This document shows positions 1 through 11,553 of a stretch of DNA of 64,000 nucleotides, one piece after another (position 1 is the stretch's first letter; each line of letters opens with the position of its first letter). Origin of the DNA: Congeria kusceri (taxonomy: Eukaryota; Mollusca; Bivalvia; Myida; Dreissenidae); assembly GCA_027627225.1 (NCBI GenBank), contig CM051029.1, forward strand, positions 76,607,578 to 76,671,577, given 5' to 3'. The notes below the pieces were generated by a model that had not been told where the DNA came from, did no database searches, and saw nothing but the letters and a program-made list of their open reading frames with translations. The position numbers were made by a program, and so were the translations under genes.

Positions 1-1870
1 CTATGGAGCTCACGGAGCAACAAAATCAAAACTGTACATGAAATCTATTTGGTGTGGGTTAGTGTATAATGCAAAATCAATAAAATTTTCTATGATATAT
101 GGGTAGTTAAAATTGACTAGACTGATTCGTGTTCATACAAACAAATTCAGTTAATTTTTAATTGCCTTAATTTAGCCGTAATATCTATTTGCAACCACAT
201 TTTAATAAATCTTGGGATTCGTTTAATGCGATATCGAAAGAACACTACACTGTACCTCGTCATTATATATGGGTCAATTTAATGCATTTAACATTCACGT
301 TAAACGTCTATATGATTTAAAGTAATGCAGTGTTCAATTTGATTGTTTATTCAACATAAAACTGACCCAATACAGATGCACATGCCACGATTTCTACTAC
401 CAATCTACTTCGACTGCTACTAGTGCAGCCTAAATTCCAAGTAAAAGTGCTCGTTGGCGCCAAATTGTGGTAAAAAATCCCCCTTAAACACTCGTCCGTA
501 CAGTTAGGCAAAAAAATAAATGGTTGGTTTCCGCTTACATCTCCGAAAAAAACCTAGGAGGGGAGGTAAAAGGGGTGTTTTTTCTTTAACTTTTTTTTTA
601 TTGCCGCTTTTTCACCACACAGTTTAAGTGTATTGGGGTGCATGTAAAATGTTTCAACGCATCAAAACAAAGAACTGTACCTTAAATTCAAAAAAAGTTC
701 ATAGAAAAAGATATTTCTGAAAATAAACTTACAATATAAGCGAAAACTGCTCTTTTTCTGCGAAAATCAGAAAAAAGTTACTGATCGATAGGCAAAAAAA
801 AGTGTAAGGTCGGCGGAAAATAATTAGGGGGGAAGCGGAAACAAACGATTTTTTTACGCCTAATTGCATCAATATAATTATTGGCCATACATTCAATGCT
901 GGAATAACCTTGGAATGTGGATGGTAGAGAACATTAATAGCATTGAGAATGAGAATATTGAAATGCAAAGACATAAAGTAGATAGCGAAGTTGTCCTGGG
1001 CCCGAATTAATAAATCTTCTTGGTAACGACTTGTTAGTACTTCTACAAACCGTTATTTTAGAATTCAAAAGCCTATTTTTTGTGTTCGTTTTAATTATGT
1101 TTACATGCGGATGATGACATTTTCAGTTAATAAAGTAATTCAGTCGAGGTATAGGAATGTTATCTCTGTGTCTATTGCCTGTATTCATCATATTATTTAT
1201 AATTCATTAATGTAGTACATTTGTATTTGACATAAGTAGTTAATATGCAGCTAAACGTGTTTTGTTACGAGTATATCTGCTTAGGAGAATTGTTTGTGTT
1301 GCCGTTGTTTGTGAGAAGTTTGTCGCCGAGGAGGCTGTTTCTGTCGTCTGTCGGCAACTTACCTAACAAAAATTCTGAAGGTTGGGAATGGGCAAAGTAA
1401 ATTGTTAGTAAGCTAGGTACGTTACCTTTCGTGACAGGGGTGTAACCTCGAGCTCTCCGAATACTTTCTAGTTTATTGATGTGTTTGTTACCAACTATAC
1501 GTATACAGACCCGAAAATTGACTCAAAATCAACGATGAATGAATATTCATCGTGTATTCAAATTAATAATAATGATCAGAATTTACCGGTATGTCGAACA
1601 TTGCGGCTGTAAGCAAATTACTTTCACGTGAGTGTATTGGTTGTGATGGCACTGGTGGTGGTTGTGTTATTAGCAGTACGGTAGAACTATTCGATTGGTA
1701 GTTCTAGGTGTATTGCGATTACACGATATCCTCGCGCACAAGTGTACATGTGACAGTTGACGTAACTGGAAACAGGTCCGACGCGTCTAACGTACAGCAA
1801 CACCAACATTAAGAGATATTTTAGTACCTTTAGTACACATAGTACAGTACGGAATGTGTGTGTGGTGCAT
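1..1870. other. AT-rich stretch without a recognisable gene
   Basis: I see no exon, RNA gene or clear repeat array here. Short open runs near 729-974 are low-complexity and lack codon structure. A donor-like GTAAGT on the minus strand near 1360 is not supported by an open frame. The DNA is probably intergenic or intronic. Confidence 0.5.
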
Positions 1871-1879
1871 TTGTATTGA

Positions 1880-2086
1880 GTGCTCTGGGTTTCCCTCCGA
1901 TACGAGAAACCTCATCCAGAGGCGACACTGGATCTTTCAAGTGCTCGGTGTAAAACACATCGTACGCTGCACCTCGGTGTAGAACGTATCCTGCTAAAGA
2001 TGATTTAGTAGGTTAGGGTGTAGCAGGGGCTCGAACGTGCGACCCCTGGATTGTGAAGCCAGCATCTTACTTCGTGTGTGTGTCGT
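1880..2086 (-). repeat. tRNA-derived SINE-like fragment (Val-CAC-like tRNA head)
   Basis: Read on the minus strand, positions about 2075-2015 contain an anticodon-arm-like sequence, CTGGC-TTCACAA-TCCAG (anticodon CAC). It is followed by a B-box-like ACGTTCGAGCCCC and a T-arm-like pairing CAGGGG/CCCCTG. The acceptor and D arms cannot be folded, so this is not a working tRNA gene. The body after it (down to about 1880) has the look of a SINE tail region. tRNA-headed SINEs are common in molluscs; I cannot name the family. A diverged tRNA pseudogene is the alternative. Confidence 0.4.
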
Positions 2087-2329
2087 TAATACCTTATAAT
2101 TGTGTCATTTACATAATTTTGTAACAATTTATCTACCCCGGAAAACCCTTCTGTTAATTACGCCCACTGTGCATTACTATATATTTTTAAACAAGTTCTG
2201 TAATCTTGAATGAGCTAAACAAATACTACATTATATACAAATGAATGAATAAAAAACATAGTATACATGTCTGAATATTTAACATGGCAAAATGTATAAC
2301 GTGTTTTTGAATGACATCAATAATAACAC

Positions 2330-3140
2330 AGAAGAGCTATCATAACAAGGGAGCTCAATCATAACCATGAGATCAATCATATCGAGTGAAATTAATCACA
2401 AACAGTGTATCAACCATAAAAGGGGACACATAAATAAAAAAAGGGAGATCGATTACAACAGCGGAGATCAGTCATTACATGCGATATCAACCATACACGT
2501 CATCATACATTATAGGGGAGATCTATCACTCATACAGGTGTAGATAAATCGTTACAGCGTTAAGTACAATAATGGTGAAAATCAGGGCATGTATAAGTCA
2601 AAACGCCGTCTATACGTTCAGGACCTGGGGATATCTTCATAAGAGGGGAGAAAATCGTAGCAGAAGAGATGAATAAATTACAGGGGGAGGGGGGGGGTGA
2701 ATAGTGACAGAGGAGATAAATCATAACAGGAGAGATACATTAAAACAGTGGAGATAAATCGTACCATGGGAGAAAATAATGACAAAGAGATGAATCAAAT
2801 CTCATCACGGGTGAGATAACTCATAGCAATGATAGCATGATCGATAAATCATAACAGGGGATAAAGGTAGTAACGGGGATCACTCATACACTGGAGATCA
2901 ATATTGACAGATATATCATAAGAGAGGAGATAAATAATAACATATATATATAGTAACAGAGGGGAGGGGGTATAAAAAGTGACCGGAGAAATTATATTTT
3001 ATTACAAGGAAAATGAATCATAGCAGAGGAGATAAATCACAGCAGGAGAAATCAAACGTAACAGGGGAGATCTACCGTAACTTGGGAGATAAAAAATCAA
3101 AGGGGTGATCAATCGTAACAGGGGGGATCAATACATATTT
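2330..3140. repeat. Highly degenerate 19-20 bp tandem array (GGGGAGATAAATC-like)
   Basis: For about 800 bases the sequence keeps returning to variants of ATAACAGGGGAGATAAATC or GTAACAGGGGAGATCAATC, spaced about 19-20 bases apart. Few units are identical and there are many indels. It reads as an old, decayed minisatellite. No open frame runs through it. Confidence 0.65.
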
Positions 3141-4200
3141 GTTGTTCCTTGCACATGTGAATTTGTAATCGTAATCATGAAGTTACGCTATTTAAAGATG
3201 TTCTTCATTGTTAAAGTTTCAGTAGTATGTTTAGAAGTCGGCAATAAGCACTATGATTTTGTATAGCTAACGGAGGCGTAGCTTGGGTTAAAAAATGTAT
3301 AGGCACAATAGGCGGGATCTACAAATTGACGCTGTAAGCAATAATTTGGGCCAGGATTGGTTATACTCGTATGTGGCTACAAACAACTAACTTTAGCTAA
3401 ACCCGGAATGTACAAAATAATTCTAAAATAAAGCGTGTGGTTCATGAAATTTATTTCATATTGACTTAATCGACTCGTTAAACAATGAAGTATCAACACA
3501 GCCAAGAAAGATCCACTCTCCCCCATGCCCCTTTCTTGTTTTTATTGCATTTTTTGCATATTTAAATTTTTCATCTCTGGAGAAAATGTATGGGTATAGG
3601 CACGTGCCTATAGTGCCTAAAGGAAGCTACGCCCCTGGCTAATACTAGAATTTGTTCTAAGGATTGCCAGACTAGTTGCGCGCGCATACGGATGCCTTGA
3701 CGGGGTTTACATTAACCGTTCCAGGAAGGTGTACCGATCACATGGATACAGTAGTTCGCATTTAAATTCGTCTAATAACTAGAATGTGTCTGATTCACAT
3801 AAGCATTATACATCTGCAACGTTAGACGTGGTGCATATTCTTTTCTTCAAAGTACGAGCTGTGATGACTCGATAGGAAAGAAACGTTCTGCAATACTGGA
3901 ATCAACACAAGGGAAGTAACTCATCTGTCACAGACATGTATGTATAGTATAAACAACTGACTGGATTGTCTCCCCCTTTGTGTAGTGAGATTCGTGCATT
4001 GTCCACATCGTACATTTTACAAAGAGTGATTAATCTTGATCAGGTTGATTATGATTAAATGTATGAGGTCATACTTCGTTGCAGCACACAACTCCCGAAC
4101 TTTTCCACAATAGTAAGTTTTCTTTTCAGTTGTAGTAATAGTATTTGACATAAAATGAATGAATTCATCACTTAAATTGTACATAAATAATCATTACTCC
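3141..4200. other. Unique AT-rich DNA, no gene seen
   Basis: No exon-like stretch with paired splice sites and no repeat array is visible. Phrases such as the one near 3270-3640 ending in GCTACGCCCCTGG look like diverged dispersed repeats, but I cannot delimit them. Confidence 0.4.
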
Positions 4201-4210
4201 TATATATATC

Positions 4211-4290
4211 TGAGGTCGGTATACACCGACCTCATATTGGTATGTGTTATTTTTCCTGTGGCAACATTCCGACATGAATTAATGTCGGAA
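4211..4290. other. Two adjacent perfect hairpins
   Basis: The first hairpin pairs TGAGGTCGGT (4211-4220) with ACCGACCTCA (4225-4234) around the loop ATAC. The second pairs TTCCGACAT (4267-4275) with ATGTCGGAA (4282-4290) around a 6-base loop. Both stems are perfect and share the core CCGAC/GTCGG. They may be the palindromic core of a small MITE or a recombination or structure-prone site. They lie in a short chance ORF and I assign no function. Confidence 0.7.
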
Positions 4291-4407
4291 GCTTTTCTAG
4301 CAGCCATTTCTTTTTTTTATCACTTTTATTATTCATTTAACAATTATTCAACATTAAGTATAAATATTAATTTACCAATTGCATGCCAAAAAGTCAACAT
4401 AAACACA

Positions 4408-4502
4408 AATTTAGTGCTACTTTTTAAAAGGGACTAAACTGGCTGGAATAAATGAGACTTTTAATGCGAATTTAGTGCTGCTTTTTAAAAGGGGCTAAAT
4501 TC
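4408..4502 (+). repeat. Direct repeat, about 60 bp, two copies
   Basis: The phrase TTTAGTGCTRCTTTTTAAAA, followed by GGGRCTAAA, occurs at about 4410-4438 and again at about 4468-4500. This makes a two-copy tandem repeat with a period near 60 bases. Confidence 0.6.
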
Positions 4503-5492
4503 GCTGGAACGTCTCATCACCGAATGACCATTTATGTGGTGGAAAATCAAAATGTCAGATTTTCAAAAATATTGCTCAGATATCAAAATAAAATCATCTG
4601 GTCAAAGATGCAACATATACTGTGTATAATTCACGTCATTTCATAAAAAATATAGCTTGAAAATGATTTTAAATTGGAGTTTAAGATATGTTTACATCAA
4701 CTGTATTTTCTCGACAGCCATGATAAAAATAGCCAGGTGTATTTAACTATCCAATCAGAACGCAGATGCTTCTCAGTACGGTTATGAAGGATGTACGCGT
4801 AATTTTACAAGACGTTATATTAGCGGGACTTAGAAATAACATGACGGACTGATGCTATTAATTAAAAAAAGAATGAATAATACACATAACAAATGTTTAT
4901 TGAAAATTAAAACGAAACAAATTTAAAAAAAAAATGTATTATATGATAAAAACTTGATAACATGCAATAAAAATGACGGGAATATTGGCGAGAATATCCA
5001 ACAGAACGTATCTCATAAAGTAGGTCCACCGGTACGTTTCATTTATTTCTACTACATGAACAGCTAAATATGAATCATGAATATCAATATACTACTCAAA
5101 TTCAGATTAATCTGTTTATTACGGCCACATAAAAAGGAACACACAGAAACAATACTGTGTGTGTGACGGAGAAATAATTGCAATAATGATACTGCTCAGC
5201 GTGGTACCGTAAATCTTGACAAATAATAATCAATTCTAGCTGAAATGGACAGAGATGTATATAGATCTTACATGAACAATTAAACACTTTATAGTTTTTC
5301 ATAGCAAAATTCACTATACAAAGAACATGAACATTTATCAAATTGCATGAATAAACAACAACAAAGCAGCAACGTTAAGACAACATAAAATAACAATGTG
5401 TGCGCTGCATACTGTACACACATCATGAAGAAAAATAAAAACATATTGTATGAACATTATAATAAGCTGTCATATCTGCAGGATCAAAATGT

Positions 5493-6170
5493 TCAGCCGA
5501 GGGCAGTGGCAATGAACAGTATATTTTCGGTCTTAGCTTTTCGTTGCCTGTAGGAGTCAAGCCGTTTAGAAAGATTCGACAGCTTTGCTTTAAACTTAGA
5601 AGCGTCAATGTTCATGGAATCGTTCATTGGAATGTCTTGTCAGATGCTCCGGTTTCAACAAGGCCGTCATCGCAAACAAATCACTATTTCGTTTATGTTC
5701 TTTTCTGGATGAAGTTTCAGCTGGAATCTCGGTTAATTCGCCATACACTTCATCCAGTACTTTGTCCACTCCACCCGTGAGCTTACCGTGGCGCTCTACG
5801 GTGCGCTCTGTTAGGTGGGGTCCTACAGAGCGCAGTCTTTCTGTGAAAGAATAGAACAATGAAATTTAGTTAAAGAATCTATTATCGTAGTTGCAATGCC
5901 AGCACAATAATAATGATGATGATGATGATGATGATGATGATAACAACAATAATAATCATGATAATAATAATAATGATAATAATAATAAAAATGAAAATAA
6001 ATAATAATAATAATAATAATACCTTTAAATTCCTTATTAAGGAACTCATTGACCAGGTCGGCTTCCACATTCTTTCCCCTTCCGCCGGAAATGTTGACAG
6101 TCCGATTCCATATCAAGTCTTGTAATATTGAACTTGTAATCCACTGGGGTTGCCCAAGTAGTCCTCTCGC
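5493..6170 (-). CDS. Spliced gene fragment, DUF6589-like (TE-associated) protein
   Basis: Two exons join in frame on the minus strand. Exon A (6170 to 6023) follows an acceptor-like CAGTAG and ends at the donor AAAG|GTATT. The intron is 6022 to 5841. Exon B starts at 5840 after a good acceptor (TTCTATTCTTTCACAG) and runs to a TGA at 5607-5605. The join restores a phase-1 codon (G|AA, Glu). Joined motifs include LIWNRTVNISGGRGKNV, ADLVNEFLNKEFK, then ERLRSVGPHLTERTVERHGK and FAMTALLKPEHL. This pattern (aromatic-N-R, G-x-G-N, D-L..E-LN, then an alpha-helical R/K-G segment) resembles, from memory, DUF6589-like proteins common in molluscs and fungi and often linked to transposons. After exon B the next frame stays open (5628 to 5493; ASKFKAKLSNLSKRLDSYRQ), which suggests a one-base frameshift. 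Only a C-terminal portion is present. The coding call is firm; the family name is tentative. Confidence 0.7.
5841..6022 (-). other. Intron of the spliced fragment, filled with trinucleotide microsatellite
   Basis: This 182-base interval is bounded by GT (minus 6022-6021) and AG (minus 5842-5841). The acceptor is preceded by a pyrimidine tract. On the plus strand, about 5907-6020 is a run of ATG and ATA triplets with interruptions, so most of the intron is microsatellite. The long apparent ORFs of Met, Ile or His in all frames here are artefacts of that repeat. Confidence 0.75.
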
Positions 6171-6779
6171 CTACTGGCAAGAGACTGGTCGAGCAGGTAG
6201 ATCTTGACAACTGGCGTTAGCGGTCTTGTACTGCTACCCACGCTCATTGATTAAACGAGTAACGGACGAATCCATTGTGCGCATTGCAAATGGTGAAACG
6301 TTTGTAAGGCTCTCCGTCTTGGAGCACCTTCTTACGGCAGGTATGGACCGAAACGACCTACCCAGGAATCGTCCGTGTTCCAACTCAGAATGCATCATCG
6401 GTGAGTGCCAATTATGCATGTGCTGTAGTGTATGCTGGACCAACTGCCAATGTCCTGGCAAAATGCTGTACGTTGATCGTTCTCTTTTGTAATACGGGTT
6501 TATTGTGTCATGGCGTCTTAAAACGCTGACTTATTACTGAACATTTTAAGCAAACCATTATCATTCTCAGTCGATTTAGCAACGCATTGCTGTGTATAGG
6601 AGACTCCATTTAGACCGTTGACTGAGTCCACCAAATTTTTGCTCGGTCCACCAAAAGTTTCAAGTAAACTGGACCGGTGGTCCAGCTAAGAAATTTCCCT
6701 TGATAATTTTGATACCAGAAATCCCTAAAAATGTTAAGCCAATAATTTTTGGTAAAGCTAAAATCAACTTATTTGGATC

Positions 6780-6985
6780 CATACTTTTATGAAAAGACGC
6801 CATACAATTTAGTGTCAAATTCGCAACCATTTGCGCTTGCGTACGCTTGTTTTTCTAAAACAAAGAACGCCTACTCGGCAATAAACACACACTCCTTCTG
6901 CATCAGCGTGTCAATTATCGATAAAATCTGTAAGCAGGAGGAGCTAGATTTACTACAGTCACCTAGTCAGCCAATGAGAATGCAT
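6780..6985 (-). mobile_element. Partial copy of a small hAT-like MITE family
   Basis: The interval matches, in reverse orientation, the interior of the better-preserved copy at 62116-62411. Shared phrases include GCCTACTCGGCAATAAACAC and ATCGATAAAATCTGTAAGC. The ends are eroded, so only the core is recognisable. No coding potential. Confidence 0.6.
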
Positions 6986-7236
6986 TAAATTTACCTGCGT
7001 GTTTGTAACACCCACATAATAAATACAATACTACATACTAAAATAAGTCAGTATATTATTGTTTGCAAAATGTTTACTTAAAATACGAAATGGGATGTTG
7101 ACAAATTGTGTTTGCCGAATGTCAAAGGTACGTCTTCATTTGTTTTAAAAACACCTTCCACTTATATGGTGTTTTCTGTTTCAATGATGAAGTCTCTCCT
7201 TAACGTAAATCCACTGTAGGCGTAAAGTGTTGTCTG

Positions 7237-7320
7237 GGATTAGCCTGTGCAGACTGCACTGGCTAATCCGGGGCGACACTTAATGCACATGTATTAAGTC
7301 TGGTTTTCCCACGGCATGCC
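7237..7320 (+). repeat. Palindromic GGATTAGCC MITE/SINE-like repeat
   Basis: Positions 7237-7269 form a 33-base near-perfect palindrome: GGATTAGCCTGTGCAG pairs with CTGCACTGGCTAATCC with one mismatch. A GCGACACTTAATGCACATG-type tail follows. I know this unit as a very common dispersed repeat in bivalve genomes. It is non-coding. Confidence 0.65.
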
Positions 7321-9715
7321 TCAATTATATTATAAATGAAAAACAACTCAATTAATTGAAATATTTATCTATTTGAATGTGATGATTTGGATGGTGTTTA
7401 TGGTAGATTTGTTTGTTGAATTGTCGGCAACCTTACTTTTAAGTTAGATTTCTTTAGTTTAGTTTTCTTTTTTTGTCCGTGTTAAGATCTTTGTATAGAT
7501 GCTGTAACTCTGCTACATCTTAAATTTAACATTTAAGTAAAATAAAGTCAGTATTTAATACTACATAGTTGCTATATATAAAAAATATTGTCAATGCCAT
7601 ATTCTAGAACCCTTAAGTTATTTAAATGTCTATATACAAAATAAATATAATCCTCTAGATGTGTTTGTGTTTATGCCAGTAATAAAAGAAAAACCTTATA
7701 AATGACTTGTTTAAAAAAGTTCATAAATTGCTCAATATTCTTAACTTTCTGTAACATATTATAAATTTGATGATCACCTTCACTGACAGTCAGTATGTTA
7801 TTGAAACATTTATAGTCATTTTTTCATTTAATTTGTTATAAACTATTTACAAATAATGATATAGAAGTAATATGGAAAGCCATTAATTTGTAAGCTTAAT
7901 TTACGCATGTACATGCATTATATTGTATTCTATTGAAATCTAAGAAGGTGTTTTATATTGTACACATATTATATTGAGTAATTATTGTATGTTTAAAAAT
8001 GCCTTATTCTTGGGTATTAATACTATTTTCATAGTTATGCATGTAGATTTTGCATTTTAGTCAGCCCAGGACAATAAACAACAATTTAAGATGCTTTTTT
8101 TTTATCAACATGTTGTTTTCATTTATTCTTCAATAGACATTATCAAATTGTCAAGCAGTCCATCAATTAAACAAAATTTCTTATGTTTGTCTCAGGGAAT
8201 ACACATAAATAATAAGTTATTACAGTAATGAACAATACCAACATGGGTGCCGCCATCTTGGATAAACATGTAAAATTATTGCCTCATTTCGTTATCTATG
8301 AATTATTGATAGATTACAGCTTTTTATTGTTTTGAAACGAATTGCATCATCAAGACAAGTAGTTTGCCATTTAAATAATACCAAATTTGGAATGGTGCAC
8401 AACATTTCGATAGCAAACAAGTGAAATTAATATTTCTTCTGAAAATTTCTAGGTTTTGCATTCAAATTTTGTGGAAAAAAAACCTGGTGCACCACAGCTT
8501 TAATGTATTAACTTTTATTATTGATTAGCAAGAATTACTTCAATCAATGTTAAAGTCTCTAAAATCACTGTAAAAAACACCAGTAACTGTGACAACTTTT
8601 CTGCCAAGCAGTAAACAGCGTCATACGCAGTTACCTCCCTTGTGGTTATACCTAATTCAAGTTATCAATTCACCACTAAAATAGTGCATGAATATTCATC
8701 ATTTGAATAAGCATGAATACCCTGGTAATACCCAAACTCCCCAAAGTCATTAAAAAAGCCAGTGAAAAAGTCTTCAGAGACTGTAGAAGATTGATCCACG
8801 GTCCTCTGGGAGAGAGGCGGACACTAACCCCGTAGCGAAAGAGCTAGCCCCACCGTCTTTTTTAGTCCAACAGCCCAGTTGTTGGAAGTGCCGTATAGGC
8901 CAATCACTACACTATCTTAAACCAAATTAATTTTGTTTCTTCTTTACAGTCATCAAATTGCTTGAATATTACTTGACAGCAAGAAAACTTTACAAGACTG
9001 CCTATAAAACTGAGAATCAGAGCAAGCCCGGTTCAAATATTACCAGTGCACGGCTTATGGGCTGGTGCTTACTTCGACCAATGCTTTATCGTGATATGTA
9101 AAATTGAGAAACATTTCCATCTAGACAACATCAAAATGTAAGGTTAACAATTGTATTTTTTGTCATCTTACATTTATTGTTCTGTGGTAAAATACAAAGA
9201 GCATGACACTAATTCAATAGCACCTTAATTAAGTGAACAAAGAATACAGACGAGAGCTACGATTGTAACTCTTAAAGGTCAGAAAAAACCCGCTAGTAGG
9301 CGATTTATATAATTGCATCTTTTTTACATATATTTAAATGTTATTCGACCAAGATAAGTTCATAAAATTGCATTTTTGTATAATCGCAATTTGTATAATC
9401 ACATTGGTTTCATGTCAAATAAAGGAGGAAAAATGATTGGACCGCCACACAGGTTTGTAACGGTAGTAGTACTCTGTCATTTCGTACCATGTGAGATTTG
9501 ACTGTATTTTGCATCTCGTCACTGTTATACACAGCCCATTACTTGTTATTTTGGCTGTGTGTGGATACTAGTCCATGTGTCATAGGGACACCTGTGCAGA
9601 CCTTAAAGTCCTGCGTTGTCTATATGATCCAGTCTTCATATTGCCGAATCAGCTGGATTTTGTTGCAATGTGATGAATACCAGTGTCCTAAATTAGGCAG
9701 TTGTCTTCATATGAT
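7321..9715. other. AT-rich DNA without a recognisable gene
   Basis: No supported exons. Parts near 8210-8500 and 8780-8890 read like diverged dispersed repeats with no visible ends. The short frame at 9498-9758 shows no domain. Confidence 0.4.
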
Positions 9716-9717
9716 TG

Positions 9718-9870
9718 TTTTTAGCTCGACTATTCTCCGAATTATGTCAGGTCACTGACCAAGGCCCGTAACTCTGAACTACAATTTAGCAGAAATATGC
9801 CCCTTTTTGTACTCTTGATAAGGATTGAGGAAATGAGTAACGTTACTCTTCAAACCTTGACAAAAAGGAA
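9718..9870 (+). mobile_element. 5' end of a bivalve element (TTTTAGCTCGACT type)
   Basis: The interval opens with TTTTTAGCTCGACTATTCTC, the start I associate with tandem-core bivalve elements. Text about 'ggtcactgacc' and 'atatgcccc' follows and recurs at 11410-11480. The matching 3' terminus may be at 11510-11553, which would give an element of about 1.8 kb with a diverged interior. Two separate fragments are equally possible. Confidence 0.5.
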
Positions 9871-10599
9871 TAACTCAGAAATATAAAGGAGTATTAGTAC
9901 TCTTTGTGCATAAACATTTATAGGGTAAACATATTGCATTTTTCTTTTTCAAGCTCAGCTAGTTAAAACTAATTTATGATGTATCTGTAAAGAATGAAGC
10001 CAACATGTACTTTTTGTCTAAATTTAAGTTCATTATTTGCAAAGTATTTCAAAGTATTTCATCTGAATCTGGAATTGCTTGTTATAAACCTACTTTATAT
10101 GTGTAGTTATATTAAACTTTAAAGTTTTTTATACATTTAGATTAGATTGCAGGAACATAATAGTGTTATTATATATTTAATATTGAATGCATTCTGAAAT
10201 ACTATAAATTTAATTGCAGCAGGTATTTTTCTAGTCTGTACAATGATTTTACAATGAATTACATATTTTATGGCGAAATTATTATAAAAAGTCATATTGC
10301 AATAATGCATGTAAAAGTAGTCTATTAAGTATTATGCAGTTGCAGAAAAACACATTTTGGTCTGTTTGTTAAGCCAACTTTAAACAAAGCTTACAATTCA
10401 GGCAAATGCTTTCTTTTATTTTTGAAATTTCAAGCCATTAAAATAAACATTTCCAATCACAAAGTATTTTTTCGTTCACGTTTTGTCCATCGTGCTTTTG
10501 TGCTTCTGTTAATTCTGTGTGAAATCAATCACATTATCTACAATAATTTCCAATATTGGAAGAACAATAATTAAATAAGCTTACCAGTGTTTCTTTTAA

Positions 10600-10960
10600 G
10601 GGCCAATTTGGGGCCGAAATTTGGCCCCATTCACGTGCTTAAAATGTATATATTTTCCCCTATATTTTCCTTAAAATTCCCCTCCAAATGTAAGCTTTAT
10701 TTAAAAAATATGACCAAAATCGGACAAAAATTGACTTATGATTGAGGAATTTTAGTAAACAGTCTCTGCAATTTTTCATCCAACCAAGTTAGTGCATAAT
10801 AAAAGTTATTATTTGCAGCAAAACAATTCATACATTAATGCTTTATAACAAAGAAGAATGTAAAATTGTAATGATGCTTTTCTAAAAAAAGATCCATCTC
10901 GCCGTAAAATTCCCGATCTGAAGGGCCCACCACTTTTCCCCTAAAGGTGAAAAAACATTC
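10600..10960. repeat. GGGGCC-rich dispersed repeat fragment
   Basis: A stretch around GGGCCAATTTGGGGCC, with TTTCCCC / TTAAAATTCCCC phrases, resembles another fragment at about 19800-19930 (GAGGCCTAATTCCCC). It looks like a dispersed non-coding family. Boundaries are uncertain. Confidence 0.4.
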
Positions 10961-11399
10961 CTTATGCACATTTAAGTGCACATTAATGTTTTTGCTTAAG
11001 TATTTAAATATATTGCAGTTTTGAGACGAAATTGTTTGGGCTGGCCATCCCACACGAGAAGCAGAAGCCATTTTCCCATTTTCCATTTATCAAAAATTGA
11101 TAGACCAGTCTGTATCCAGACACATAACAGTTGTCTCCCCTGCTGTGTGGCTAATATCAACTGTCTTATTAGAACTTCAGTACGCTGATAAAATGGAACT
11201 TTTTGCATAATGTACATTATTTCTGCATAATCAATACACACAAAAATTGAAATTAATACGTATTTGTATTATTTTATGTGCGTATTTACACCGATATGCC
11301 CCTTATCAAGAGCGCTGGAAAATCAGGTTAATGTATGCGTGCAACAACTCCATATCTCTATATCTACTACAGATATTCAATTGAAACTTCACAAATGCC

Positions 11400-11553
11400 T
11401 TCAGGGTCATTATATAAGGTCACTGGCCAAGACCCATAACTATGACCAGCATTTAAGCAGAATTATGCCCCCTTTTTTGTAGTGATAAAGGCCCTTGCCT
11501 CTGAATAAGCGGTTGAATAGTCGAGCGCGCTGTCCTGAGACAGCTCTTGTTCA
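11400..11553 (+). mobile_element. 3' terminus of a tandem-core bivalve element
   Basis: The segment ends in GTCGAGCGCGCTGTCCTGAG then ACAGCTCTTGTT. This is a short terminal hairpin (GCTGTC/GACAGC) followed by CTCTTGTT, the 3' signature of bivalve tandem-core elements. It is probably the partner of the 5' end at 9718. Confidence 0.55.

Noticed and set aside
2015..2086. Functional tRNA-Val gene
   Set aside because: Only the anticodon and T arms can be recognised; the acceptor stem and D arm do not fold.
5823..6125. Met-, Ile- and His-rich frames on both strands
   Set aside because: Translation of the trinucleotide microsatellite in the intron.
6226..6492. Cys-rich 88-codon frame
   Set aside because: No family recognised; a minus-strand frame overlaps it and may belong to the spliced fragment, but neither is supported by clear splice pairs.
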